From Actinospineispora eucalypti (GTDB lineage Bacteria; Actinomycetota; Actinomycetes; Mycobacteriales; Pseudonocardiaceae): a stretch of DNA of 64,000 nucleotides. Each line of letters begins with the position of its first letter. The first letter of the stretch is position 1. Of this stretch, positions 51,428-59,379 are shown piece after piece. The notes under the pieces were generated by a model that made no database searches, was not told where the DNA came from, and was given only the letters and a program-made list of their open reading frames with translations. The stretch lies in the NCBI GenBank assembly GCA_014208095.1, contig JACHMT010000007.1, positions 124,001-188,000 on the forward strand, written 5' to 3'. Position numbers and translations under genes: made by a program.

Positions 51428-52681
51428 TCATGCGGTGATCGGTATTCGGGGTTTTCGGCGGGGTGTTTGGCTGGTGTCCATCCATTTCGGGGGGATAAAT
51501 TCCGGCCAACCGTGGTGGATGCGGATTTCCCACCCGGCGTGGTGGATCATCCGGTGGTGGGCCCAGCAGAGCATGACCAGGTTGCCCAGGTCGGTGCGGC
51601 CACCGTGGGCCCAGGGGATGATGTGGTGGACTTCGCAGTGGCGGGGTTTCCTGTTGCAGCCCCACCAGGCGCAGCCTCGGTCGCGGGCGGCGACCGCCCG
51701 GCGTTGGTAGTGGTCCACGGTGCGTCTGATCCGCCCGACATCCACGACTTTGCTGTCACCGTCCATCACCACGGGTAGGACTTTGCAGTCACACGCCAGT
51801 TGACGGATTTGCGCGGCCGTGGCCCAGCCGAGCCCGAGGGTGGCCCCCCGTATCCGTTCCCGCAGGTCTTGTTCTTGGATGATCACGGTCAAGTGGGGTC
51901 GTTCCCCACCTTGGATGGGCAGGTCAGCCTGGTCGAGCGCCTGGACACACAGCGCGCCGAGGGCATCCGCGTCACGCTCAGCCAGGGACTTGTCCTCGTC
52001 TTCGTCGCCGCTGGTGCGGTGGCCTTCCAACGCCAACGACAACGCGGTGAAGGTTGTGGTGTCGAGTTGGCCTTTGACCCGGCCGCCCTGGCCGTCGCGG
52101 CAGCGGCACAGATACAGCTCGTTCAGCTGTGGTTTCTCGTCCTCGGGTTCCGGACCGTCCTGATCCAAGGTGTTCAGCAGCTGGGCACCGAGGCGACGCA
52201 GTTCATCGGGCCGACACGTCACCGCCCATTCGGCGAGCTGTTTCTCCGCACCACCCCACACGCCGGGGTCCAACCGCCGCCCGGTCGGGGAGTTCAACAG
52301 GTTCTCGATGACGTCGGCGTGCGCCTGGTCGATGCTCAGCTCACCCAACGCCGAAGCGGTGGCGGGCATGACCGGTTCTACCGGTTGCCCGCCCAGGGCG
52401 GTGGGGAACACCGAGCGGGCGACCGCGACCATCCGTCGAGCTCGCCCCGGGTGGTAGCCCAACAGGTCGGCGATCGCGGCGCGGGTGGTGACACAGCGCT
52501 GGTCGAACTCCCCCGACCGGTCCAGATCGGCCACCACGGACAGCTTCAGGTGCGACACGTGCCGCCCCAGCCGTTCCAGGGCTTTGAGGCCTTCGATCTG
52601 GGTGGCGCCGTCAGCGGTAGCGAGGTACGCGCCGAAGGCGGCCACCGCGGCGGCCGCTTCCTCAACACATTGCTCGAACAT
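51428..52681 (-). CDS. DUF222/13E12 family protein with HNH nuclease domain
   Basis: A 417-residue protein. The DUF222 part occupies about residues 20-290 (ATRAAIADLLGYHPGRARRMVAVAR and LDTTTFTALSLALEGH). The C-terminal HNH endonuclease domain is CAWWGCNRKPRHCEVHHIIPWAHGGRTDLGNLVMLCWAHHRMIH with all zinc and catalytic His/Cys residues. The family (M. tuberculosis 13E12 repeat) is multicopy in actinobacteria, and some copies lie at mobile-element insertions, but no other mobile gene is here. Confidence 0.94.
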   Translation of the reverse strand: MFEQCVEEAAAAVAAFGAYLATADGATQIEGLKALERLGRHVSHLKLSVVADLDRSGEFDQRCVTTRAAIADLLGYHPGRARRMVAVARSVFPTALGGQPVEPVMPATASALGELSIDQAHADVIENLLNSPTGRRLDPGVWGGAEKQLAEWAVTCRPDELRRLGAQLLNTLDQDGPEPEDEKPQLNELYLCRCRDGQGGRVKGQLDTTTFTALSLALEGHRTSGDEDEDKSLAERDADALGALCVQALDQADLPIQGGERPHLTVIIQEQDLRERIRGATLGLGWATAAQIRQLACDCKVLPVVMDGDSKVVDVGRIRRTVDHYQRRAVAARDRGCAWWGCNRKPRHCEVHHIIPWAHGGRTDLGNLVMLCWAHHRMIHHAGWEIRIHHGWPEFIPPKWMDTSQTPRRKPRIPITA

Positions 52682-53128
52682 GCGTTCATGGTATCGTAGA
52701 TTGCGAGCCGGGAGCAAATCTATTGAAGATGGAGGTGTGGGTCGTGTGCCGTACCCGGCTTGCAACGCAAGACAGGACCCGGGGCACCGGCTTTCGGAGC
52801 GGGTTCCCTGGCTGTGGGCCGTCTTTCGGGGGAGCGAGCGTGGAAACTCGATTCCCCCCGAAATCCGGCTCCTGGTCCCATTCGCCACGCTGCGCGAAGA
52901 AGACAACCACTCTGGCCGCCCGGAATTTTATTTGGTTTCACACCTCGCGAGCATGAGGGAACATTGCGCCACCGTAGAATTCGATCATGCTTACTGGGCG
53001 CCCTACGGGTCGTCCCGGTGGCACGCGCGCCGGCGGGCTGCGCCCGCGAGATCGCGTCCCGCCCGCTGGCCGAATCCACGCGACGCCGTTGACGAGGCGC
53101 CGCGCTTGCGGCTCGCCTGGGGTGCCCA
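52682..53128. other. 447-bp region without a convincing gene
   Basis: I see no recognisable protein in either strand and no clear hairpin. It is a little richer in A/T at 52690-52730 and 52880-52990 than its surroundings, which probably marks the HNH gene promoter and a recently altered, non-coding segment. Confidence 0.5.
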
Positions 53129-54955
53129 CTACGCCAGCGCCCCGCGCGCTTGCTCGGCGGCCGGAAGCGCGCTGAGGCCGGGCAGGTGGGAGGCGTCGGA
53201 CTTGATGTCCACGGCGCCCGCGATCGTGCGCCCGAGTTCGCCCGTGGCGCCGCGGGGTGTGCGCCATGCGACATGGCCGTCCGGCCGGACCAGGACCGCG
53301 CCGTGCTCGCCCACCTCGAACAGGTCAATCAAGGCCCTTTGGTCCGTGGTGGGGGCCGGATCGAGGGCGATGATGCGGAGCGGGGTTCCGGCTGGGAGGA
53401 CGGCGCGCCACGCCTCGGGCGCGGCGCTGTACAAGCTGTACTCGCGCAGGTCCAGGACGTCGTGCGTGGACACGGCCTCACCATCATGGCTGATGACGGC
53501 ATGCGGGAGGCGGGCTCCGGGCCAGGTGGTGGGCCGGTACCGGATGACGCCGGCACCCTCGAGGGGCTGTGACGAGTGCTCGCTACGGATGAGCGGACCG
53601 TCATAGGCGTAACCGAACTCGAGGCCGGTGGAGGCGAAGTGTTCCAGCTGGGCCGGGATGCGCCGCCTGATCGTGGCGCGACGGTACCGGGAACCGCCGC
53701 TGGTGCCCGCGAGCGTGGCGGTGCGGCGTGCCGCGGTGCCGATCAGCCGCTCGCTCGCCGCGCGCAGGACCCACGCCGGCAGGCGGTTGACGAACGGATG
53801 GTCGAACGCGGTGGTCAGGTGGCCCAGTGCCCGGTTGGACGCCGCGAGGCCCCGCATGACCTCATCGAGCTTGAAATGGTTGGCGACGCTCTGCGCGGCG
53901 AAGCGTTCCACGACCGGTCGGCGCTCGGGTTCGTAGCTGTCCAGCAGCGTGGCCGGCGCGCGGTCCTCCAGTACGGCGGCCAGTTTCCAGGCCAGGTTGT
54001 GGGAGTCCTGCACGCCACTGTTGAGCCCGAACCCGCCGGTGTGCGGGAAGCGGTGCGCGGCGTCGCCCGCCAGGATCACGTTGCCCCGCGTGAAGGTCTC
54101 GGCGGTTTGGCTCGTCATCGTCCAGGTACCGGTGGAGTGAATGCGTGCGGGCACGTCCCGGCCGATGACCGAGGGCAGGGTCCGCTCCCAATACGCGCGG
54201 CTGTCCCGGGCGATCTCCTGCTGGCCGCTGAGGTAGGCCGTCATGAGCACGTAGTTGTCCTCCGCGTGCGCGATGAGCCCGCCGGAGAACGTGGGCGAGT
54301 AGATCCAGCTGAGCAGCGGGCGGCGCCCGCCTGAGAACGGCAGCTTGGCCCCGAAGAAGGCGCTGCCCAGCTTGGCCAGGACCGGCCCGCGCATCTGGAT
54401 CCCGAGCGCGTCACGGACGGCGCTGTTGGCGCCGTCGGCGCCGATGACGTACCGGGCGGGCAGAACGACGCGTCGCCCGCCGGCATCCGCGGCGTGGACC
54501 GTCACGCCGGAGGAGTCCGTTGTGACAGCCTGAACCCGCACGCCACGGCGGAAGTCGATCAACGGATCGGCCTCGATAGCGTCCCAGAGGACCGGCATGA
54601 GCAGGTGCTGACCGATGTGGGAGACCAGATACCGGCTGTGGCTGGACACCCGGGCGAGGTTGTCCGCGTCGGAGGTGAGGTCGATCTCGCCGAGCGGTGC
54701 GGAGTACAGGTCGGTGCACCAGCGCACGACGCCGATCTCGTCCAGGGGTGGTGCGAGCGCGGCGATTCGCGAGGCCAGCTTCGGTGCGGCGCGGCGCCAG
54801 ATTTCCAGTGAGCGGGCGTTGATGACGTGCGCGGCCGGGTGGTTGAGCGCATCGGTGCGCCGTTCGAGCACCGTGCTCGCGATGCCGTATCGGGAGAGCA
54901 GGAGCGCCATGGTGCACCCGGTCGCGCCGGCGCCCACGATGGTGACGTCGCCCAT
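53129..54955 (-). CDS. FAD-dependent aromatic-ring monooxygenase
   Basis: A 608-residue flavoprotein of the para-hydroxybenzoate hydroxylase fold, with VTIVGAGATGCTMALLLSRYG (dinucleotide fold), VIGADGANSAVRDALG (DG motif), and GNVILAGDAAHRFPHTGGFGLNSGVQDSHNLAWKLA (GD motif). The C-terminal thioredoxin-like domain is present, as in PgaE/MhpA-type enzymes. TGATG links it to the dioxygenase gene. With the extradiol dioxygenase and FAH hydrolase it fits ring hydroxylation before meta-cleavage. The substrate is unknown. Confidence 0.92.
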   Translation of the reverse strand: MGDVTIVGAGATGCTMALLLSRYGIASTVLERRTDALNHPAAHVINARSLEIWRRAAPKLASRIAALAPPLDEIGVVRWCTDLYSAPLGEIDLTSDADNLARVSSHSRYLVSHIGQHLLMPVLWDAIEADPLIDFRRGVRVQAVTTDSSGVTVHAADAGGRRVVLPARYVIGADGANSAVRDALGIQMRGPVLAKLGSAFFGAKLPFSGGRRPLLSWIYSPTFSGGLIAHAEDNYVLMTAYLSGQQEIARDSRAYWERTLPSVIGRDVPARIHSTGTWTMTSQTAETFTRGNVILAGDAAHRFPHTGGFGLNSGVQDSHNLAWKLAAVLEDRAPATLLDSYEPERRPVVERFAAQSVANHFKLDEVMRGLAASNRALGHLTTAFDHPFVNRLPAWVLRAASERLIGTAARRTATLAGTSGGSRYRRATIRRRIPAQLEHFASTGLEFGYAYDGPLIRSEHSSQPLEGAGVIRYRPTTWPGARLPHAVISHDGEAVSTHDVLDLREYSLYSAAPEAWRAVLPAGTPLRIIALDPAPTTDQRALIDLFEVGEHGAVLVRPDGHVAWRTPRGATGELGRTIAGAVDIKSDASHLPGLSALPAAEQARGALA

Positions 54956-55569
54956 CACAGCGTCCGGAAGTTGATCGCTTTGCGGTTCGCCTTCTGCGTC
55001 GTCCCGGGCCGGGTACCTGCGCCCTGTTTCAGCAGTTCACGCTCCGGGACGCCGGCACGGTATCGCTCCAGCAGGTAGCCGGGGTCGATGTTCACACCGA
55101 TCGGGTTCGCCTCGAATTCGTCGCCCTCGATGTAGTCCATGACCTGCCGGGCGCTGGGGAAGTTCTCGACCTGGAACTCCAACCGGATGCCGTCCGGGTC
55201 CTCGTAGTACAGCGACGTGGTCGGCCCGTGGTTGATGGCCCAGACCGGCTCGATACCGATCTCGCGAAGTTTCTCCCACTTGTGTAGCAGCGTCCCCAGG
55301 GAGTCGAACCCAAACGCGAGGTGGTCGATTCCGTAGACCTTGCGGCGCAGCTTCGCCAGTGGAAACGCCAGCTTCACCGGGCTGGGCAGCTTGATCAGGG
55401 CCAGGCGATGGCTCTCCTCGTCCCAGGTGAGAAAGGCGAACGTCTTGTCCTCGTGCACCACGTGGGCGTCGAAGACGTGCCCGTACCAGTCGATCATCTC
55501 CTGGGCTCGGGCGGTCTTGACGACCCAGTGGGCGAGGTATGCCGGGGCTCTTCGGGTCTCGTGCGTCAT
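54955..55569 (-). CDS. extradiol dioxygenase-like VOC protein
   Basis: A 204-residue type I extradiol dioxygenase fold. Metal ligands are visible: His of YLAHWVV, His of GIDHLAFG and Glu of GIRLEFQVEN, with Tyr near TSLYYEDPDG. It is shorter than BphC because only one VOC module pair is present. Its stop overlaps the start of the monooxygenase gene. It should cleave a catechol meta to the hydroxyls. The C-terminal 50 residues are unusual for the family. Confidence 0.88.
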   Translation of the reverse strand: MTHETRRAPAYLAHWVVKTARAQEMIDWYGHVFDAHVVHEDKTFAFLTWDEESHRLALIKLPSPVKLAFPLAKLRRKVYGIDHLAFGFDSLGTLLHKWEKLREIGIEPVWAINHGPTTSLYYEDPDGIRLEFQVENFPSARQVMDYIEGDEFEANPIGVNIDPGYLLERYRAGVPERELLKQGAGTRPGTTQKANRKAINFRTL

Positions 55570-55664
55570 GCGTTTACTCCTTCAAGGTCAGGTTCGCCGG
55601 CCACCAGTGAATCCGCGCGGCCCAGCGACGCGCTTGGACTACGGTTCAAACGGCGGCGACCCGC

Positions 55665-55680
55665 TTGCACTTCAGTCGAA
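55665..55680. promoter_or_regulatory. shared promoter motif before pucR-like gene
   Basis: TTGCACTTCAGTCGAA here matches TTGCACTCAAGTCCAA at 57007-57022 at 13 of 16 positions. Both lie 15-60 bp before genes of the same cluster, so they may be operators of the PucR-like regulator (inference). Confidence 0.45.
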
Positions 55681-55695
55681 TCGGGTGAGGACGTT

Positions 55696-56979
55696 TTGAC
55701 CGGTCCCGGGCGGTGGATCCGCGAACTGAGCCCGCACGAGCCGGACGCCCTGACGCGATCCGCGCTGGGCGCCGAGAAGGTCGGCCGGTTCGTCGAGAGG
55801 CTCGGGCCGGGGCCGGTGGGGTGGGCGGTCGAGCTGGGCCGGGGAATGGCGGCGCACATCGCCGCCCAGATCCCGGAGTTGGGCGTGGACGGAGTCGTTC
55901 AGGAGATCGGAAGGGGCGGCGAAGCGGTCGCGCTGGGTCTGGTCGCCGCGCTGGCCGATGCGCACGATCTCACCCTGGCCGCACCTCCGGAGTTTCTGGC
56001 CGGCCCCGGCGAGGCGGTCAGCCGCGGCGTCGGCATCGAGCACGTGCTGCGCAGCATCCACATCGGGCACGGCTATGCAAGCCGGATGGTGCTCGCGGCA
56101 GCCGAGCAGCACCTTCCGCCCGGGGAGCGATTCGCTGAGCTGCGGCGCATCTCCGACCTGCTGTTCACCGCCGTCAATGCGCTGTCCGCCGAGATGGTTC
56201 GCGAGTTCGCCACAGTGCGCGACGCGTGGCTGGCGAGCTCGACCGCGGTACGGATCGAGCTGGTGCGCCAGATCCTGGACGGCGACCCGGTGCCCGTCTC
56301 CCGGACCACGCGCACCCTCGGCTACGACCTCACCCGCCACCATCTGGCCCTTGTGGTGTGGTCGGAGGAGCCGGTCGGGCCCAGCCAGCTCGAGGGGGTC
56401 GCATCGGCGATGCTGAGGAGCGCGGATCGCACCGCCGCGCTGATACTTCCGATCGGCCGGCGGCGGGTGTGGGCATGGGGGTCGGGCGTGCACGCGGCCC
56501 CGTTCTCGGGCCCGGTCGCCGCGCCGGCGGCAGGGGTCCGGGTTGCCGCCGGGCTGCCGGCCCCCGGAGTTCGCGGATTTCGGACGAGTCACGTGCAGGC
56601 GTTGGAAGCGGCAAGGGTCGGGGCGCAGTCGCGGACCGGGCGCTGGCTGTTCGACTACGCGGAGCTCGACCTCGTCGCCATGCTGAGCACCCGGCTCGAC
56701 GTCGCGGCGGAGTTCGTGCGGCGCGAGCTGCGCGGGCTGGCCGGTCCGGACGAGAACGCGGCCATGCTTCGGGCCACGCTCAAGAGCTATCTGGACGCGG
56801 AACGCAGCCTGCAGCTGGCCGCGGAGCGGCTGCATATCGCACGCGGCACCGTGGCCTACCGGATACAGCGGGCCGAGCAGCTACGCGGCCGTGAGATCGG
56901 CGTGCGGCGCATGCAACTGCAAGCCGCGCTGACCCTCGCCGAGGAGCTGGGCGACGCGGTCCTGACCGAGCGGGCCTGA
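55696..56979 (+). CDS. PucR/CdaR-family transcriptional regulator
   Basis: A 427-residue regulator. The C-terminal PucR-type HTH is LKSYLDAERSLQLAAERLHIARGTVAYRIQRAEQL; the middle is a GGDEF-like-fold domain and the N-terminus is helical (RWIRELSPHEPDALTRSALGAEKVGRF). The TTG start at 55696 has GGTGAGG five bases upstream. It is divergent from the dioxygenase gene and precedes the FAH hydrolase gene, and is the probable activator of the catabolic cluster. Confidence 0.85.
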   Translation: MTGPGRWIRELSPHEPDALTRSALGAEKVGRFVERLGPGPVGWAVELGRGMAAHIAAQIPELGVDGVVQEIGRGGEAVALGLVAALADAHDLTLAAPPEFLAGPGEAVSRGVGIEHVLRSIHIGHGYASRMVLAAAEQHLPPGERFAELRRISDLLFTAVNALSAEMVREFATVRDAWLASSTAVRIELVRQILDGDPVPVSRTTRTLGYDLTRHHLALVVWSEEPVGPSQLEGVASAMLRSADRTAALILPIGRRRVWAWGSGVHAAPFSGPVAAPAAGVRVAAGLPAPGVRGFRTSHVQALEAARVGAQSRTGRWLFDYAELDLVAMLSTRLDVAAEFVRRELRGLAGPDENAAMLRATLKSYLDAERSLQLAAERLHIARGTVAYRIQRAEQLRGREIGVRRMQLQAALTLAEELGDAVLTERA

Positions 56980-57006
56980 ACCCGGGTTCAAGCACCGCCA
57001 ACGCAA

Positions 57007-57022
57007 TTGCACTCAAGTCCAA
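57007..57022. promoter_or_regulatory. shared promoter motif before FAH hydrolase gene
   Basis: TTGCACTCAAGTCCAA, similar to the site before the regulator gene. It is 56 bp before the ATG of the hydrolase gene. Confidence 0.45.
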
Positions 57023-57078
57023 GCGGCGGTGGATGTTGGGCGGCTTCACTCTCAGCCAGCCAACCCCTGGAGGATCAC

Positions 57079-58041
57079 ATGGTGACCCACCTTGCCCGCT
57101 ATCGGACCGAAGGCGACGAAATTCGGTGGGCCGTCGTCGATGGAGACAGTCTGGCGCCGCTGGAGGGCAGGTACCACACCACGGCGGAATTCATCGAGCA
57201 CGGCGCCGCGGTCTGGCAATCGGCCACCCGGCGGTCTGCCCGACAGTCGATCGACTCGGTGGAGCTACTGTCACCGGTGACGGTGCCGTGCCGGGTGATC
57301 TGCCAGGGCGCCAACTACCGCCGGCACGCGATCGAATCGGGCCTGGACCCCGATGCCCGCGCCTTCAACGTGTTCTTCGACAAGACCGACGCCTCCGTGA
57401 CCGGCCCGCGGGCCGCCGTCACCCGGCCCGCTCATGTGCGGCTGCTGGACTACGAGATCGAACTTGCGCTGGTGCTGCGTAGACAGGTGGACGGGCCGGT
57501 CGCCGTGACCGAGGAGAACCTGCACGAGTACGTCTTCGGAGTCACCATCGCCAACGACCTGTCCGCACGTGACGTCCAGCTGCCGCAGGGGCAGTTCCTC
57601 AAAGGCAAGAGCTACCGGGGCTTCTGCCCGGTCGGCCCGTTCCTCGCCGTCCCCGGCCCAGAGGAGTTCGACCTGCTCGACCGCCTCCAGCTGCGGCTCG
57701 AAGTCAACGGCCAGCTCCGCCAGCGGGACAGCACCGCGAACCTCGTCTACCGGCCGGCGGAAACGCTCACCGAGCTGAGCACGTTCTGCAACCTCAGCCC
57801 CGGCGACCTGCTGCTGACCGGGACCCCGCACGGCTGCGTCGCCACCTCCCCGCCACCGCTCGTGCGTCGCCTGGCCACCGCGCTGCTCCCCGAGGACAAG
57901 CTCTGGGCCATGTTCGTGCGGCAGAACCTGCACAAGCCCTACCTCGCCCCCGGCGACGTCGTCACCGCGTCGATCCACACCGCGGGCCGATCGATCGACC
58001 TCGGCGTGCAGCGCACCACGATCACCACGGCGCGTGCCTGA
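57079..58041 (+). CDS. fumarylacetoacetate hydrolase family protein
   Basis: A 320-residue FAH-fold enzyme: VICQGANYRRHAIESG, DYEIELALVLRRQ (metal-binding acidic residues), NDLSARDVQLPQGQFLKGKSYRGFCPVGPF and LLTGTPHGCVAT. The family hydrolyses C-C bonds of acylpyruvates or hydrates ring-fission products. GGAGG five bases upstream supports the ATG. It follows the extradiol dioxygenase step in a meta-cleavage pathway. The N-terminal extension is slightly longer than in HpcE. Confidence 0.92.
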   Translation: MVTHLARYRTEGDEIRWAVVDGDSLAPLEGRYHTTAEFIEHGAAVWQSATRRSARQSIDSVELLSPVTVPCRVICQGANYRRHAIESGLDPDARAFNVFFDKTDASVTGPRAAVTRPAHVRLLDYEIELALVLRRQVDGPVAVTEENLHEYVFGVTIANDLSARDVQLPQGQFLKGKSYRGFCPVGPFLAVPGPEEFDLLDRLQLRLEVNGQLRQRDSTANLVYRPAETLTELSTFCNLSPGDLLLTGTPHGCVATSPPPLVRRLATALLPEDKLWAMFVRQNLHKPYLAPGDVVTASIHTAGRSIDLGVQRTTITTARA

Positions 58042-58221
58042 GGGCCGGGCGAGACGTATCCACCTCGAACGTCGGGGTGTCCGGGGAGCTCGAGACCTAC
58101 TCGCCAGGCCGAAGAGAATCCGTCGCCGCAACGCGGCGCCGGGCCAACCCGTCAATGATCGAGCCCCGGTGACAACACAAATCGGTTGCCGCCCGGCGAC
58201 GACGGCGGATGCAATGCCGGC

Positions 58222-59289
58222 ATGGTCACCCAGGTAGGAGCCGTTCGGATCGGCGCCCTCGTTCCGCTGACCCGGCCCGGTTGGGTCGAGGCCGGCCGGC
58301 ACCTGCTCGCCGGGCTCGAGCTGGCCGTCGGCGAGGTCAACGATGCCGGCGGGATCGCCGGCAGGCCACTGGAGCTGGTGGTCCGGGACACCGCCGCCGA
58401 TCCCCGGCGGGCCGAGGCGGCGGTCGAGGAGCTGGGCCGCCTGGGCGTGGCCGCCCTGGCCGGCGAGTACCACAGCGTGGTCGCTCGCGCCGCCGCCACC
58501 AGGGCCGACGCCCTCGGCCTGCCGTTCCTGTGTTCGTCGGCGGTTCTCGATGCGCTCACCGAAGGGCCGACGGAATGGGTCGCGCGCCTCGCCCCGGCGC
58601 AGTCGCGGGCCTGGCGGACCTACGCGGACTTCCTGCTCGGGGCGGGCCACCGCCGGGTCGCCGTGGCCGCCGAGCCGAGTGTCTACTGGGCATCCGGGAC
58701 CCGCATTATGCGGGACCGTCTGGCGCCACACGGCGCAACCGTGACCGAGCTCGACCCGCGATCCGTGGTCGACGAGCTGGTCGAGAGGCGCGCGACGGCC
58801 CTCCTGCTCCTGGTCGGCCACCCGGAGCCGGCGGTGTCGATCGTCCGGGCGGTCCGCCGCGACCCGCGCCTGGCCGAGGTCCTGATCGGTGCGCCGGCCG
58901 GGCAGCCCGAGCTGGCCGAATGGTCGGCGTTGCTGGGCGACGACGGGGCCGGGGTCCCGTTCCTGCGCTACCTGCCGGAGCGCCTCGGACCGCTCGGTGC
59001 GCGGGTCGAGGCCGCGCTGCGCGAGCGGTTGGGCCGGGCGCCCTCCTTCGTCGCCTTCGAGGGATACGACACGGTCACCGTCCTCGCCGAGGTGCTGCGT
59101 TCCCACGGCGCGGACCGGGCGGGCATCGCCGAGTGCTGGCCGCGGGTTGCGGTTGAGGGCACCCGAGGGCCGATCCGGTTCTCCCGGGAGCCCGGCATCG
59201 GCGTGTGGCAGTGGGCCTGGCCGCCGATCCAGGTCGTCGACCGTGACCCGGCGGAACCCGGTCGTTTTCGGGTCCTCCACACCGGCTGA
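58222..59289 (+). CDS. type I periplasmic-binding-fold protein without signal peptide
   Basis: A 355-residue LivJ/AmiC-like protein: VRIGALVPLTRPGWVEAGRHLLAGLELAVGEVNDAGGIAGRPLELVVRDTAADPRRAE is the first lobe and FVAFEGYDTVTVLAEVLRSHG part of the second. No signal peptide or lipobox is seen near the ATG at 58222, so it may be a cytoplasmic sensor like AmiC or a product with a misassigned start. No ABC permease is adjacent. It follows the FAH gene after 180 bp and may sense an aromatic or amide compound. Confidence 0.75.
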   Translation: MVTQVGAVRIGALVPLTRPGWVEAGRHLLAGLELAVGEVNDAGGIAGRPLELVVRDTAADPRRAEAAVEELGRLGVAALAGEYHSVVARAAATRADALGLPFLCSSAVLDALTEGPTEWVARLAPAQSRAWRTYADFLLGAGHRRVAVAAEPSVYWASGTRIMRDRLAPHGATVTELDPRSVVDELVERRATALLLLVGHPEPAVSIVRAVRRDPRLAEVLIGAPAGQPELAEWSALLGDDGAGVPFLRYLPERLGPLGARVEAALRERLGRAPSFVAFEGYDTVTVLAEVLRSHGADRAGIAECWPRVAVEGTRGPIRFSREPGIGVWQWAWPPIQVVDRDPAEPGRFRVLHTG

Positions 59290-59340
59290 GAGTGACCCGG
59301 CCGACGGCCGGCTGGGCTTCTCCTCGCCCGGACGCTCTGA

Positions 59341-59359
59341 TTAGGTAAGGCTAAGCTTT
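59341..59359. promoter_or_regulatory. DtxR/IdeR iron box
   Basis: TTAGGTAAGGCTAAGCTTT matches the 19-bp IdeR/DtxR consensus at 15 of 19 positions and lies 20 bp before the ABC transporter start, so iron repression is likely. Confidence 0.75.
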
Positions 59360-59379
59360 ACTGGCGGGAGGGGGCCGGG

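Noticed and set aside
51428-52681. HNH protein as a restriction or defence nuclease
   Set aside because: The DUF222/13E12 family is a common multicopy actinobacterial protein, and no methyltransferase or defence partner is adjacent.
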